Positions 25,493-35,304 of a DNA stretch of 64,000 nucleotides are shown in pieces (position 1 is the first letter of the stretch; every line of letters starts with the position of its first letter). The DNA lies in the NCBI RefSeq assembly GCF_900312975.1, contig NZ_LT990039.1, positions 2,170,001 through 2,234,000 of the forward strand, written 5' to 3'. The position numbers were made by a program, and so were the translations under genes. Under the pieces are notes generated by a model, which was not told where the DNA came from, searched no databases, and was given only the letters and a program-made list of their open reading frames with translations. The stretch comes from Massilistercora timonensis (GTDB lineage Bacteria > Bacillota > Clostridia > Lachnospirales > Lachnospiraceae).

Positions 25493-26292
25493 AGAAGTTG
25501 AAAGATTTTTGCAGCAGATGTTACCTGGGGATCATCGTGGTGTTCCTGTACGCGCCTATCCTGGTGCTGATCGTCCTGTCCTTCAACAATTCCAGGTCCC
25601 GGGTGACCTGGGGAGGATTCACCCTGGACTGGTATAAAAGGCTTCTTATGAACAGCCAGATCATGGAGGCCCTGGGGACCACGCTGGTGCTGGCCTTTGC
25701 CTCCGCCTTTATCGCCACGGTGATCGGCGTGCTGGCGGCTCTTGGGATCAACGCCATGCGGCAGCGGAACTACCAGATCATGATGGCGGCCACCAATATC
25801 CCCATGCTGAACGCGGATATCGTGACGGGGATCGCGCTTATGCTGTGGTTCGTTCATTTCCTGGAACTGGGATTCGGCAGCGTGCTGCTGGCCCATATTA
25901 CTTTTAATATCCCTTATGTGATCTTAAGCGTCATGCCCAAGATCCGGCAGATGAACTTAAGTATCTACGAGGCGGCCCGGGATCTGGGCGCCAATGCGGT
26001 TTACGCCTTTTTCAAGATCATCCTGCCCCAGCTGGCAGGAGGGATCGCGGCGGGATTTTTCATGGCCTTCACCATGTCCATGGACGATTTTGTGATCACC
26101 TATTTTACGAAAGGGCCGGGCATCAACACCTTGTCCACCATGATCTACGGAGAGATCCGCAAGGGGATCAAGCCGGAGATGTACGCTCTTTCCACCATCA
26201 TTTTCGTAGTGATCTTTATCATTCTGCTGATCGTGAATTTCGCTCCGCAGAAAAATAATAAAAAGGAAGAAAAGGGAGGATATGCAAGATGA
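25486..26292 (+). CDS. potC: Spermidine/putrescine ABC transporter permease
   Basis: A 268-residue membrane protein, six helices. The N-terminal helix is followed by YAPILVLIVLSFNNSRS and a periplasm-side TLDWYKRL, typical PotC; the EAA loop is EAARDLGANAVYAFFKIILPQ. The C-terminus is lysine-rich. It overlaps potD by 4 bases (ATGA). Confidence 0.93.
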   Translation: MVEKLKDFCSRCYLGIIVVFLYAPILVLIVLSFNNSRSRVTWGGFTLDWYKRLLMNSQIMEALGTTLVLAFASAFIATVIGVLAALGINAMRQRNYQIMMAATNIPMLNADIVTGIALMLWFVHFLELGFGSVLLAHITFNIPYVILSVMPKIRQMNLSIYEAARDLGANAVYAFFKIILPQLAGGIAAGFFMAFTMSMDDFVITYFTKGPGINTLSTMIYGEIRKGIKPEMYALSTIIFVVIFIILLIVNFAPQKNNKKEEKGGYAR

Positions 26293-27344
26293 AAAAAAGA
26301 GTGCTGAGCGCGGCTCTGGCCGCAATGTTGCTGGGGATTTCCGCCATTGGCTGCGGCGGCGGGGGAGACCCCAAGGAGACCCTGACAGTGTTTAACTATG
26401 GGGAGTACATGGATCCCATCGTCCTGGATATGTTTGAGGATGAGACGGGGATCGAGGTGAAGTATGAGGAGGCCCTGACGGCGGAGGAGATGTATACCAA
26501 GTATGTGTCCGGCGCGGTGGATTACGACCTTCTGTGCTCCACAGACTATATGCTGCAGCGGCTGATCGACGAGGGCGAGGTGCAGGAGATCGATATGGAA
26601 GCCCTGGAGAACCGGGGGAATATCGGAGACAAATACTGGGAGTTCTCCAAGGCCTTTGATCCGGAGAACAAGTATACCGTTCCTTACTTCTGGGGAACTC
26701 TTGGAATCCTTTACGATACCACCAAAGTGGATGCGCCGGTGGACAGCTGGGATGTGCTGTTCAACGGGGATTATGCCGGCGAGATCGTGATGCAGAACAG
26801 TATGCGGGACACCTATATGGTGGCGCTGAAATATCTGGGCTACTCCATTAACACCAATAATGAGAATGAGATCCGGGAGGCCCATGACCTGCTTGTGAAG
26901 CAGAAACCGGACGTGCAGGCTTATCTGGTGGACGAGGCAAGAGATGAAGTGGTGGCTGGCAACGCTACCATGGCGGTAGTCTACTCCGGGGAAGCCTACC
27001 TGGGAAATGAGTACAATGAAGACCTGACCTATGTGATCCCCAAGGAGGGATCCAACGTATGGCTGGATTCCTGGTGTATGACCAAGAACTGCGACAATGT
27101 GGACGCGGCCCAGCAGTTCCTGGATTTCCTGTGCCGGGAGGATATCGCCAAGATCAATTTTGAGTATATTTACTATTCCACGCCAAATGATGCGGTGATC
27201 GAGAGCCTGAGCGATGAGGAGCGGGCGGACGAGGCCCTGGTACCGGCGGACGACGCTACGGAGAACTGCGAGGTCTGCGTGCAGACAGAGCCGGAGATCA
27301 CAGAGATGATGAATGAGCTGTGGAAGGAACTGAAGGCGGACTAA
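26289..27344 (+). CDS. potD: Spermidine/putrescine-binding lipoprotein
   Basis: A 351-residue solute-binding protein. A signal peptide with a lipobox-like AIGC ends at Cys22, so it is likely lipid-anchored outside the membrane. PotD signatures are TVFNYGEYMDPIVLDMFE at the mature start, DLLCSTDYMLQRLIDEG, and VPYFWGTLGILYDTTKV; acidic residues of the polyamine pocket are consistent with the family. It is last in the operon. Confidence 0.94.
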   Translation: MKKRVLSAALAAMLLGISAIGCGGGGDPKETLTVFNYGEYMDPIVLDMFEDETGIEVKYEEALTAEEMYTKYVSGAVDYDLLCSTDYMLQRLIDEGEVQEIDMEALENRGNIGDKYWEFSKAFDPENKYTVPYFWGTLGILYDTTKVDAPVDSWDVLFNGDYAGEIVMQNSMRDTYMVALKYLGYSINTNNENEIREAHDLLVKQKPDVQAYLVDEARDEVVAGNATMAVVYSGEAYLGNEYNEDLTYVIPKEGSNVWLDSWCMTKNCDNVDAAQQFLDFLCREDIAKINFEYIYYSTPNDAVIESLSDEERADEALVPADDATENCEVCVQTEPEITEMMNELWKELKAD

Positions 27345-27378
27345 AGAAGCGTCCCATAAGAAGAATTGGGAGAGAAGC

Positions 27379-29268
27379 ATGAGTTATCAGATTTTGAAGG
27401 GAGAACAGATGGGGAGGGATTTCCTCCCCAGGATCATGGAGATCGACCGGATCTGTTATGAGCAGGAATACGTGGGCGAACTGTCTAAAATGGAGGCCCG
27501 GTATGACCGGAATCCCAGGAGCTTCGTCTGCGTGATGGATGGGGAGAAGCCTGCCGGGTATATCAATTTCTTCCCTGTGGGAGAGGCTCTCTGGGAAGAG
27601 ATCGTGGAGACCGGGATGAAGATTCGGGACGACGATATCCGGCCGGATGAGATGGCGGATTATTCCAGGGAGAAGGAGAACCATCTGTTTATCATTTCCG
27701 TGGCGGTGCTGCCGGAATACCGGAAGGACAAGGAAGTGATCGTTACTCTTTCCAACGGGTTCGTTGCTTATCTGAACCAGCTGGAAGCGGAAGGATTTCA
27801 TATCGGCGGGCTGGCCGGGACGGCAGTTTCTGAGGGCGGTAAGAAATTCCTGCGAAGCCGGATGTTCCGCCTGTACCGCGAGATCGAGGACGGCAATCAG
27901 GTCTATCTGTGCGACGGACCTTATCTTAAGAAGCTTCTGGCCAACGACCTGTATTTTAAGACTCACAGAGAAGATGTGTATCTGTTCCTGCCCTATGCAG
28001 ACAATGTGAAGAATACCAGGCTTCGAAAATTACTGGAGCCAGAGGAGGAAAGAGAAGTCCCGGAGGTGCCTGCCTGGCTTCTTTCGGCTCTGGATGACTG
28101 TCTGAACTATGAGTATGAAAATGACCTGGTCAGTGAGCTGAAACGGATCTATATCGGGGACTTTCAGTTCCTTCATACTCTGGACGAGTATGAGGATGAA
28201 GAGGATCACACTGTCCGTCCGTATATCGTGGGGGAGGAAAAGGTGTATCTGTCGCTTTTTGCCCATCCTTCTTCCCATATGTATGTATTGATGTTGTTCT
28301 TCCCGGATTGCCGTTATTCCACGTCTCAGCTGGAGGATCAGCTGAGTCATGGGTATTTGAAGATCCGGCGGCCGGAGGATATGGACGAGAGAGGATTCTA
28401 CCGGTATCAGGACCTGAACGCCTATCTGCGCAGGGAGTATGGGCTGCTTTTGTGCGGAAGGGGCAAAAGCCTTCTGTGTATGTCCGATCTGCCGGCAAAT
28501 GAGGGGGAATTTTACAATATCCTGACGGCAGAGGCCTACAATAGTATGCACCAGGATTTCCATATCCGCTATCCCAGACTGAAGGAGATGGCGGAACAAA
28601 ACCGGGCGGTGTATGATTATTATGAGGCTTATATGACGGAGGATGTGGTGGCGATGGTCCTCTATGACTATGCAAGTCTCACTCAGAAGGAACGGATCGA
28701 ACTGACAGCCACCTATGCTTTTATCGCCGAGCTGGTAATCTTCCAGAATACAGCGTTAAATAAAATGACGGTGAAGGTTTCCAATGCCCTGGCCAACGAA
28801 GGGGATGTATCGTATCAGTATATCAGCCAGTTATACCGGGATTATGCCAAGACCATACGATTCTGGCAAAGCCAGAATTTCCGTTATTACGGGACCCAGC
28901 GGGAGGCGGATCAGATCCGGGAAGCCTTTGGAAATGATGAACTGCGGCGGAATTATTATGAGCAGCAGGAATTCCTGGAGCATATGGTGGATCTGAAAAA
29001 CGCCCAGGTGGAGCGGAAAAACGGCTTGATCATCAACATTGTGGCCATTGTTCTGGCAGTGATCCAGGTACAGGGTTATCTGGTAGATCTCTTAAGCCGG
29101 TTCTATGAACATTTTGGGATTCCGGTGGAGTCTGCCTCCAGCACCTTTGACGTGATGGTGATCGGAGGAGGCGGCCTCATTTTCCTGGTGTGGTATATCC
29201 TCTACCGGAAGCATTTCCATGTTCGCAAGAAGAAGTTAAGTGAGATTGCGGTGAGGAAGGAAATATGA
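27379..29268 (+). CDS. Unknown protein: GNAT-like N-terminus, large middle region, two C-terminal membrane helices
   Basis: A 629-residue protein with no family I can name. Residues 1-190 have the run of an N-acetyltransferase fold (RIMEIDRICYEQEYVG; FIISVAVLPEYRKDKEVIVT; FHIGGLAGTAVSEGGKKFL). Residues 200-540 are acidic and tyrosine-rich without known motifs. Two helices lie at about 551-572 and 592-613, separated by an outside loop, and the end is basic, so most of the protein should be cytoplasmic. The stop overlaps the next ATG by four bases, which couples it to a ThiT-like S component. AATTGGGAGAG lies before ATG. Confidence 0.75.
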   Translation: MSYQILKGEQMGRDFLPRIMEIDRICYEQEYVGELSKMEARYDRNPRSFVCVMDGEKPAGYINFFPVGEALWEEIVETGMKIRDDDIRPDEMADYSREKENHLFIISVAVLPEYRKDKEVIVTLSNGFVAYLNQLEAEGFHIGGLAGTAVSEGGKKFLRSRMFRLYREIEDGNQVYLCDGPYLKKLLANDLYFKTHREDVYLFLPYADNVKNTRLRKLLEPEEEREVPEVPAWLLSALDDCLNYEYENDLVSELKRIYIGDFQFLHTLDEYEDEEDHTVRPYIVGEEKVYLSLFAHPSSHMYVLMLFFPDCRYSTSQLEDQLSHGYLKIRRPEDMDERGFYRYQDLNAYLRREYGLLLCGRGKSLLCMSDLPANEGEFYNILTAEAYNSMHQDFHIRYPRLKEMAEQNRAVYDYYEAYMTEDVVAMVLYDYASLTQKERIELTATYAFIAELVIFQNTALNKMTVKVSNALANEGDVSYQYISQLYRDYAKTIRFWQSQNFRYYGTQREADQIREAFGNDELRRNYYEQQEFLEHMVDLKNAQVERKNGLIINIVAIVLAVIQVQGYLVDLLSRFYEHFGIPVESASSTFDVMVIGGGGLIFLVWYILYRKHFHVRKKKLSEIAVRKEI

Positions 29269-29837
29269 TGAGGGAAGGGTATCTCTGGAATCGAAAATGG
29301 CTGTGGATCCTGATATTGGTGGCGGCAGCGGTGATCCTGTCCTATATGAAGCCTCTGAAGCTGGAGGAAGGGGGCGAGGTGACCTACTTAAGCATGCTGG
29401 CCATCTATCTGGTAGGGTATTTCTACGGTGGGTGGACCGGGATGGCCGCGGCCTTCTTCTATGGGGCGCTGAAATATTTCCTGGATTATCCGATGATCGT
29501 GAATATCCCGGAGTTGTGGGATTATATCCTGGGTTATGGCCTTTTGGGAGTGGGCGGCTTTCTTTGCGACCGGCGTTACGGCCTGCAGAAAGGATATCTT
29601 CTGGCAGTGCTGCTGCGGTATATAGAGAGTGTGTGGAATTGTATCTGGTTTTACTATATGAACGAAGAAACTGTGGCGGCAAATATCCAGTACGGGCTGG
29701 TGTACTGCATAGGCTACATCGGCGCGGAGGCTGTGATCACCTTGCTGGTGCTGTGCATCCCTCAGGTACGGGAAGCCATCGACTATCTGAAGGATGTGGC
29801 CACCCACGAGTATGAGGAGGATCTGGACACGTTCTGA
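29265..29837 (+). CDS. ThiT-like ECF transporter S component
   Basis: A 190-residue membrane protein with about six helices. The segment EEGGEVTYLSMLAIYLVGYF and the next GGWTGMAAAFFYGALKYFLD plus a repeated glycine-rich DYILGYGLLGVGGFL match the pattern of ThiT-type S components, which bind thiamine and use a shared ECF ATPase module. No EcfA/EcfT genes and no TPP riboswitch are present, so the substrate is uncertain. The acidic C-tail (THEYEEDLDTF) is unusual. It is coupled to the gene before it, and a promoter for pheST follows at once. Confidence 0.65.
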   Translation: MMREGYLWNRKWLWILILVAAAVILSYMKPLKLEEGGEVTYLSMLAIYLVGYFYGGWTGMAAAFFYGALKYFLDYPMIVNIPELWDYILGYGLLGVGGFLCDRRYGLQKGYLLAVLLRYIESVWNCIWFYYMNEETVAANIQYGLVYCIGYIGAEAVITLLVLCIPQVREAIDYLKDVATHEYEEDLDTF

Positions 29838-29845
29838 TTTCGCCC

Positions 29846-29873
29846 TTGACATCCGGGATTCTTATGTTACAAT
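29846..29873 (+). promoter_or_regulatory. Promoter of the pheST T-box transcript
   Basis: A perfect TTGACA at 29846-29851 and TACAAT at 29868-29873, spacer 16. Confidence 0.75.
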
Positions 29874-29900
29874 AATTAAAGATTTGTTTTATAATCACAA

Positions 29901-30147
29901 AGGCTGTGACCGTGTTAAGTAGAGACCCGTTTTCCAAAAGAGAAGGAAGATCATTGGCTGAAAGTCTTCCCAGGTTCAGGCGGCGATCGAATTTCCCACG
30001 CAAGCCGCGCTTCTGAAACGATTCGGATTAGGAAGCGACGCAGGATGCACGTTACGCATGGAATGAGTGTCTGTATGCGGCGCATACAGGAATCAGGGTG
30101 GTACCGCGGGTAATAACCTCGTCCCTTGTCAGGGATGAGGTTTTTTT
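29901..30147 (+). promoter_or_regulatory. T-box riboswitch upstream of pheS
   Basis: The conserved T-box core GGTGGTACCGCGGG is at 30097-30110, preceded by the variable stems, and the AAGTAGAGAC block of stem I lies at 29917-29926. The terminator is AACCTCGTCCCT (30115-30126) pairing with AGGGATGAGGTT (30131-30142), then a T-run. Uncharged tRNA-Phe is expected to bind and stabilise the antiterminator. A likely specifier triplet is TTC at 29993-29995 (Phe), which fits the genes downstream but was not confirmed by folding. Confidence 0.9.
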
Positions 30148-30201
30148 ATTGCAATGGTCATTCCGGACAAAATGTTGGAAGAAATAGAAAGGAAGAAAGA
30201 G

Positions 30202-31221
30202 ATGAAAGAAAAACTGCAGAACATCAGAGAAGAAGCGCTCAAAGCAATTCAGTCGGCAGATGTGCCGGAAAAACTCAATGATGTGCGGGTCAAGTTCCTG
30301 GGCAAGAAAGGGGAACTGACCGCCGTATTAAAAAGCATGAAGGATGTGGCCGCGGAGGACCGTCCCAAGATCGGACAGATGGTCAACGACGCAAGAGCTG
30401 AGATCGAAGCGGCCCTGGAGGAGAGCAAGAAGAAGATGGACCGGGCGATCCGGGAAGAGAAGATGAAGCGGGAAGTGATCGACGTGACCCTTCCGGCGAA
30501 GAAGAACCTGGTGGGCCACAGCCATCCCAACACCATTGCTCTGGAAGAAGTGGAGCGGATCTTCGTAGGCATGGGCTACGAGGTGGTGGAAGGCCCGGAG
30601 GTAGAGTATGATCTCTACAACTTTGAGAAACTGAATATCCCGGACGGACATCCGGCGAAAGACGAGCAGGATACCTTCTATGTGAACAAGGACATTGTGC
30701 TGCGGACTCAGACCTCCTCTGTACAGGCCCGGATCATGGAGCAGACCAAGCCGCCTATCCGTGTGATCTCCCCGGGACGGGTGTTCCGTTCCGATGAAGT
30801 GGACGCCACTCATTCTCCTTCCTTCCATCAGATCGAGGGCCTGGTAGTGGACAAGAACATTTCCTTCGCGGACCTGAAGGGGACCCTGGAAGTTTTTGCC
30901 AAGGAACTGTTCGGACCGGATACAAAGACCAAGTTCCGCCCGCATCATTTCCCATTCACCGAGCCAAGCGCGGAGGTGGATGTCAGCTGCTTCAAGTGCG
31001 GCGGAAAAGGCTGCCGGTTCTGTAAGGGCTCCGGCTGGATCGAGATCCTGGGCTGCGGTATGGTGCATCCCCACGTGCTGGAGATGTGCGGCATCGACCC
31101 GGACGTATACACAGGTTTTGCCTTTGGCGTAGGTCTGGAGCGGATCGCGCTGTTGAAATATGAGATCGACGATATGCGGCTTCTGTACGAGAACGATATC
31201 CGTTTCCTGCGGCAGTTCTAA
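30202..31221 (+). CDS. pheS: Phenylalanyl-tRNA synthetase alpha subunit
   Basis: A 339-residue subunit. An N-terminal coiled coil (KEKLQNIREEALKAI) binds tRNA; class II motifs are seen in HPNTIALEEVERIFVGMGYEV, motif 2 as RVISPGRVFRSDEVDATHSP, and motif 3 as FGVGLERIALLKY. A C-rich CFKCGGKGCRFCKGSGW insertion is common in this family. I chose ATG 30202 with AAAGGAAG upstream, which gives the normal length; the open frame begins at 30154, immediately behind the T-box terminator. It is controlled by the T-box. Confidence 0.95.
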   Translation: MKEKLQNIREEALKAIQSADVPEKLNDVRVKFLGKKGELTAVLKSMKDVAAEDRPKIGQMVNDARAEIEAALEESKKKMDRAIREEKMKREVIDVTLPAKKNLVGHSHPNTIALEEVERIFVGMGYEVVEGPEVEYDLYNFEKLNIPDGHPAKDEQDTFYVNKDIVLRTQTSSVQARIMEQTKPPIRVISPGRVFRSDEVDATHSPSFHQIEGLVVDKNISFADLKGTLEVFAKELFGPDTKTKFRPHHFPFTEPSAEVDVSCFKCGGKGCRFCKGSGWIEILGCGMVHPHVLEMCGIDPDVYTGFAFGVGLERIALLKYEIDDMRLLYENDIRFLRQF

Positions 31222-31254
31222 GACCTGAATTGAGGAAAAAGAAAGGAGAACAAA

Positions 31255-33675
31255 ATGAATACTTCATTATCATGGATAAAAGCATATGTTCCGGATCTTG
31301 ACGTGACCGCGCAGGAGTACACTGACGCGATGACGCTGTCCGGGACCAAGGTGGAGGGCTACGAAGCCCTTGACGCGGATCTTGACAAGATCGTGGTGGG
31401 CCAGATCGACAAGATTGAGAAACATCCGGATGCGGACAAACTGATCGTCTGCCAGGTGAATATCGGAACAGAGACCATCCAGATCGTGACCGGCGCGCCC
31501 AACGTACACGAGGGCGACAAGGTGCCGGTTGTGCTGGACGGCGGCCGGGTTGCAGGCGGCCATGAGCCGGGCAGCCGTGTGGCAGGCGGGATCAAGATCA
31601 AGAAGGGTAAGTTAAGAGGCGTGGACAGCTGCGGCATGATGTGTTCCATCGAGGAGCTGGGCTCCAGCCGGGATATGTATCCGGAAGCGCCGGAAGAAGG
31701 GATCTACATTTTCCCGGAGGATACAGAAGTCGGCGCCAACGCGGTGGAAGTGCTGGGCTTAAACGATGTGGTCTTTGAATACGAAGTAACCTCCAACCGG
31801 GTGGACTGCTTCAGCGTGGTAGGCATTGCCCGTGAGGCTGCGGCTACCTTCCGCAAGGAATTCCATCCGCCGGTTGTCACCGAGACGGGCAATTCGGAAA
31901 ATGCGGCTGACTATATCAAGGTGACGGTGAAGGATCCGCACCTGTGTCCCAGATATTGCGCCAGAGTAGTGAAAAATATCAAGATCGGCCCCTCCCCGGA
32001 ATGGATGAAGCGCAGACTGGCTTCCGTTGGGATCCGTTCCATCAACAACCTGGTGGATATCACCAACTATGTGATGGAGGAGTACGGACAGCCCATGCAC
32101 GCCTATGACCTGGATACTATCGCAGGCCGTGAGATCGTGGTGAAGACTGCCGAAAACGGTGAGAAATTTACCACCCTGGACGGCCAGGAGCGCCAGATGG
32201 ACGAGGACGTGCTGATGATCTGTGACGGCGAGAAAGCCATCGGTATCGCCGGTATCATGGGCGGTGAGAATTCTATGATCACCGATGATGTGAAGACCAT
32301 GCTTTTCGAGGCGGCCTGCTTCGACGGCACCAACATCCGGAAGTCCAGCAAACGTGTGGGCCTTCGGACAGACGCTTCCGGCAAGTTTGAGAAGGGCCTG
32401 GATCCCAACAACGCCCAGGCGGCCATCGACCGGGCATGCCAGCTGGTGGAAGAGCTGGGCGCCGGCGAAGTGGTAGGCGGGATGGTAGACGTATATGCCA
32501 AGAAGCGGGAGCCTCTCAGGATCCCCTTTGACGCAGACGCCATCAACCAGCTGCTGGGCACAGATATCCCGGCGGCGGATATGCTGTCTTATTTTGCCAA
32601 GATCGACCTGGGTTATGATGAGGAAACAAAAGAAGTGATCGTGCCCACCTTCCGTCAGGATCTTCTCAGGATCGCGGATCTGGCAGAGGAAGTGGCCAGA
32701 TTTTACGGATATGACAATATTCCCACCACCCTCCCGGCAGGAGAGTCTACCATGGGTAAGCTTTCCTTCAAGCTGCGGGTGGAGGAGAAAGCAAGAGAGA
32801 TCGCGGAATTCTGCGGATTCAGCCAGGGGATGGTGTACTCCTTCGAGAGCCCCAAGGTGTTTGACAAGCTGCGGATCCCGGCAGACTCTCCCCTTCGCAG
32901 GACGGTGGAGATCCTGAATCCGCTGGGCGAGGACTACAGCGTGATGCGGACCATGCCGCTTAACGGGATGCTTACTTCCCTTGCCACCAACTATAACCGG
33001 AGAAATAAAGACGTGCGTCTCTATGAACTGGGAAATGTTTATCTGCCAAAGGCCCTGCCTCTTACCGAGCTTCCGGAAGAGCGGATGCAGTTTACCCTGG
33101 GAATGTATGGGGAAGGAGACTTCTTCAGTATGAAGGGCGTTGTGGAAGAGTTCTTTGATAAAGTAGGCCTGACCGGCAAGAAGACCTATGATCCCAATGG
33201 AGATCATCCTTACCTTCATCCGGGACGCCAGGCAGATATCTATTATGACGGAGCGCGGATGGGATATCTGGGAGAGGTACACCCGGATGTGGCGGACGCT
33301 TATGGCATTGGAACAAAAGCGTATATCGCAGTGATCGACATGCCGGAAGTGACAGACCGTGCTTCCTTCGACCGGAAATACGAAGGTATTGCCCGGTTCC
33401 CGGCCGTGACCCGTGACATCAGTATGACCATGCCCCGTGAGATCCTGGCCGGTCAGATTGAGGAGATCATCGAGAAAAAGGGAGGCGCTTATCTGGAGAG
33501 CTACCATCTGTTTGACCTGTATGAGGGGGCACAGATCCAGGAAGGCTATAAATCCGTGGCCTACTCCATCGTATTCCGGGCCAAGGACAAGACCCTGGAG
33601 GACGGGGAAGTAAATGAAGCTATGGACCGGATCCTGAAGGCGCTGGAAGGACTTGGCATCGAACTGCGGAAGTAA
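31255..33675 (+). CDS. pheT: Phenylalanyl-tRNA synthetase beta subunit
   Basis: An 806-residue subunit with the standard order: N-terminal B1 domain and tRNA-binding EMAP-like OB (HPDADKLIVCQVNIG), B3/B4 editing domain with NRVDCFSVVGIAREAAA, B5, catalytic-like core and C-terminal ferredoxin-like anticodon domain ending in FRAKDKTLEDGEVNEAMDRI. It forms the alpha2-beta2 enzyme with PheS, 33 bases upstream, with GAAAGGAG before its ATG. Confidence 0.95.
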   Translation: MNTSLSWIKAYVPDLDVTAQEYTDAMTLSGTKVEGYEALDADLDKIVVGQIDKIEKHPDADKLIVCQVNIGTETIQIVTGAPNVHEGDKVPVVLDGGRVAGGHEPGSRVAGGIKIKKGKLRGVDSCGMMCSIEELGSSRDMYPEAPEEGIYIFPEDTEVGANAVEVLGLNDVVFEYEVTSNRVDCFSVVGIAREAAATFRKEFHPPVVTETGNSENAADYIKVTVKDPHLCPRYCARVVKNIKIGPSPEWMKRRLASVGIRSINNLVDITNYVMEEYGQPMHAYDLDTIAGREIVVKTAENGEKFTTLDGQERQMDEDVLMICDGEKAIGIAGIMGGENSMITDDVKTMLFEAACFDGTNIRKSSKRVGLRTDASGKFEKGLDPNNAQAAIDRACQLVEELGAGEVVGGMVDVYAKKREPLRIPFDADAINQLLGTDIPAADMLSYFAKIDLGYDEETKEVIVPTFRQDLLRIADLAEEVARFYGYDNIPTTLPAGESTMGKLSFKLRVEEKAREIAEFCGFSQGMVYSFESPKVFDKLRIPADSPLRRTVEILNPLGEDYSVMRTMPLNGMLTSLATNYNRRNKDVRLYELGNVYLPKALPLTELPEERMQFTLGMYGEGDFFSMKGVVEEFFDKVGLTGKKTYDPNGDHPYLHPGRQADIYYDGARMGYLGEVHPDVADAYGIGTKAYIAVIDMPEVTDRASFDRKYEGIARFPAVTRDISMTMPREILAGQIEEIIEKKGGAYLESYHLFDLYEGAQIQEGYKSVAYSIVFRAKDKTLEDGEVNEAMDRILKALEGLGIELRK

Positions 33676-33700
33676 GAAGACCCGCGAAAAGGAGAAACCT

Positions 33701-34681
33701 ATGAAGACAAAGCAGATTATCGGACTGGTGGTGGCAGGAGTCCTGTTTATCGCTATCGGAGTATCCAGCGTACTGAGCAATTCTATTTCCCAGCGTCTTC
33801 TGGAAGACAGTGTGGGAAGCATGCTGACGGGAGATTATGAATTTAACGCGCCCATGACGGATTACATTGCCGTGGTGAAAGTGGAGGGAACCATCCAGCA
33901 GCAGACGGAGAGCACCGGTCTTTTCGCTGTTACGGAGGGGTACCAGCACACCACCACCATGGAGTACATTGACCGCCTGATGGAAGATTCCAATAACAAG
34001 GGGATCCTTTTGTATGTGGATTCCCCGGGCGGCACGGTATATGAATCAGAGGAACTGTACCTGAAGCTTATGGAATATAAAGAGACCACCGGGCGGCCCA
34101 TCTGGGACTACATGAGCCATTATGCGGCTTCCGGCGGATACATGACGTCCGTGGCGGCGGATAAGATCTATGCTAACCCCAATACGGTGACCGGGTCTAT
34201 CGGCGTGATCATGTCCGGTTATGATATGACCGGGCTGTATGAGAAGCTGGGGATCCGCTATATCAGTATCACCAGCGGGGAGAACAAGGACAGCTCCCAG
34301 ATGACCGAGGAACAGATCGCCATCTATCAGGAGCAGGTGGACGAGTATTATTCCCGGTTTGTGGAGATCGTAGCCGATGGCCGGGGCATGACGGAGGACG
34401 GGGTGAAAGCCCTTGCAGACGGCCGCACTTACACGGCCAGCCAGGCAAAGGAAAACGGCCTGATCGACGAGATCGCCCTGTACGATGATATGAAGACCGC
34501 CATGAGCGAAGAACTGGGGGTGGATCAGTTCTATGAACTGAAGCACACCTCCGATATGCTGAGCTCTTTGTTTGCCCAGGCAAAAGATCTGGTTCCCAAG
34601 TCAGAGGCCCAGATCCTGACTGAGACCGCACAGGAAATGGAAAGCGGGGTGCCCATGTACTATGCAGAACAATTACAGTAA
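33701..34681 (+). CDS. sppA: Signal peptide peptidase SppA
   Basis: A 326-residue membrane-bound serine protease. One N-terminal helix (about 4-26) anchors it. The catalytic dyad is seen as Ser144 in YAASGGYM and Lys196 in SGENKDS, 52 residues apart exactly as in B. subtilis SppA. YVDSPGGTVYESEEL and VTGSIGVIM are other family blocks. It digests cut signal peptides or protects against lantibiotics in Bacillus. The start at 33701 has AAAGGAG; the open frame begins inside pheT. It overlaps the RDD gene by 20 bases. Confidence 0.92.
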   Translation: MKTKQIIGLVVAGVLFIAIGVSSVLSNSISQRLLEDSVGSMLTGDYEFNAPMTDYIAVVKVEGTIQQQTESTGLFAVTEGYQHTTTMEYIDRLMEDSNNKGILLYVDSPGGTVYESEELYLKLMEYKETTGRPIWDYMSHYAASGGYMTSVAADKIYANPNTVTGSIGVIMSGYDMTGLYEKLGIRYISITSGENKDSSQMTEEQIAIYQEQVDEYYSRFVEIVADGRGMTEDGVKALADGRTYTASQAKENGLIDEIALYDDMKTAMSEELGVDQFYELKHTSDMLSSLFAQAKDLVPKSEAQILTETAQEMESGVPMYYAEQLQ

Positions 34682-35291
34682 TCAGGAGCTGACTTACGCA
34701 GGGTTCTGGGTGCGTCTGGCAGCCTATTGCCTGGACAGCATCCTGGTATTCCTGGTACTTCTGGTGGTGCGGCTGTTCCTGTCCGGGATCATGTCCCTTC
34801 TCTCCGGGACGCCCCTTGGAGGGAATCTGATCTTTCAGTACGACCTGAAGGATATCGTCCTGTATGTGTTCCAGGTGCTCTACTTTATTCTCTGCACCTG
34901 GCTTACCGGCACTACTCTTGGGAAGAAAGCCATGAACCTGCGGGTAGTGAGCGCGGAGAACGGAGGAGAACTGAAGCTTCTGGACGTGGTCTACCGGGAG
35001 ACCATCGGCCGGTTCCTCTGCAGCCTGTCTGTGGGGATCGGCTATATGGTGGCAGGCTGGGATGGACAGAAGCGGGGATTTCATGATATGCTGTGCGATA
35101 CCAGAGTGATCTACGCGAAGCGGATCAAAGTGTACCCGGTGTATCAGGCGCCTCAGCCGGCGCCGTACCAGGCTGGGCCGATGCCAAATCCGGGCGGTCC
35201 CGTGCCGCCTGTGTCAGGCTCCATGCCGGGCCCGGGACCGGGACCTATGCCAGGGCCGGCGCCGGAGGAGCGGCCGGTGGATGAAAGATAG
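34662..35291 (+). CDS. RDD-family membrane protein with proline-glycine-rich tail
   Basis: A 209-residue protein. The RDD domain starts [18 protein letters not shown] (helix one with Arg and Asp), has a second helix near 55-80 and the signature [18 protein letters not shown], followed by a third helix. From about residue 155 the tail is rich in P, G and M ([29 protein letters not shown]), probably flexible and cytoplasmic. Role unknown; some RDD proteins are transporters. It starts within sppA and may have a role with it. Confidence 0.85.
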   Translation: MQNNYSNQELTYAGFWVRLAAYCLDSILVFLVLLVVRLFLSGIMSLLSGTPLGGNLIFQYDLKDIVLYVFQVLYFILCTWLTGTTLGKKAMNLRVVSAENGGELKLLDVVYRETIGRFLCSLSVGIGYMVAGWDGQKRGFHDMLCDTRVIYAKRIKVYPVYQAPQPAPYQAGPMPNPGGPVPPVSGSMPGPGPGPMPGPAPEERPVDER

Positions 35292-35304
35292 AAAAGAGGA
35301 TTAC

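Noticed and set aside
31759-33822. A 687-codon open frame antisense to pheT
   Set aside because: It is a shadow of GC-rich codon use on the other strand; it lacks a ribosome site and any family motif, while pheT is certain.
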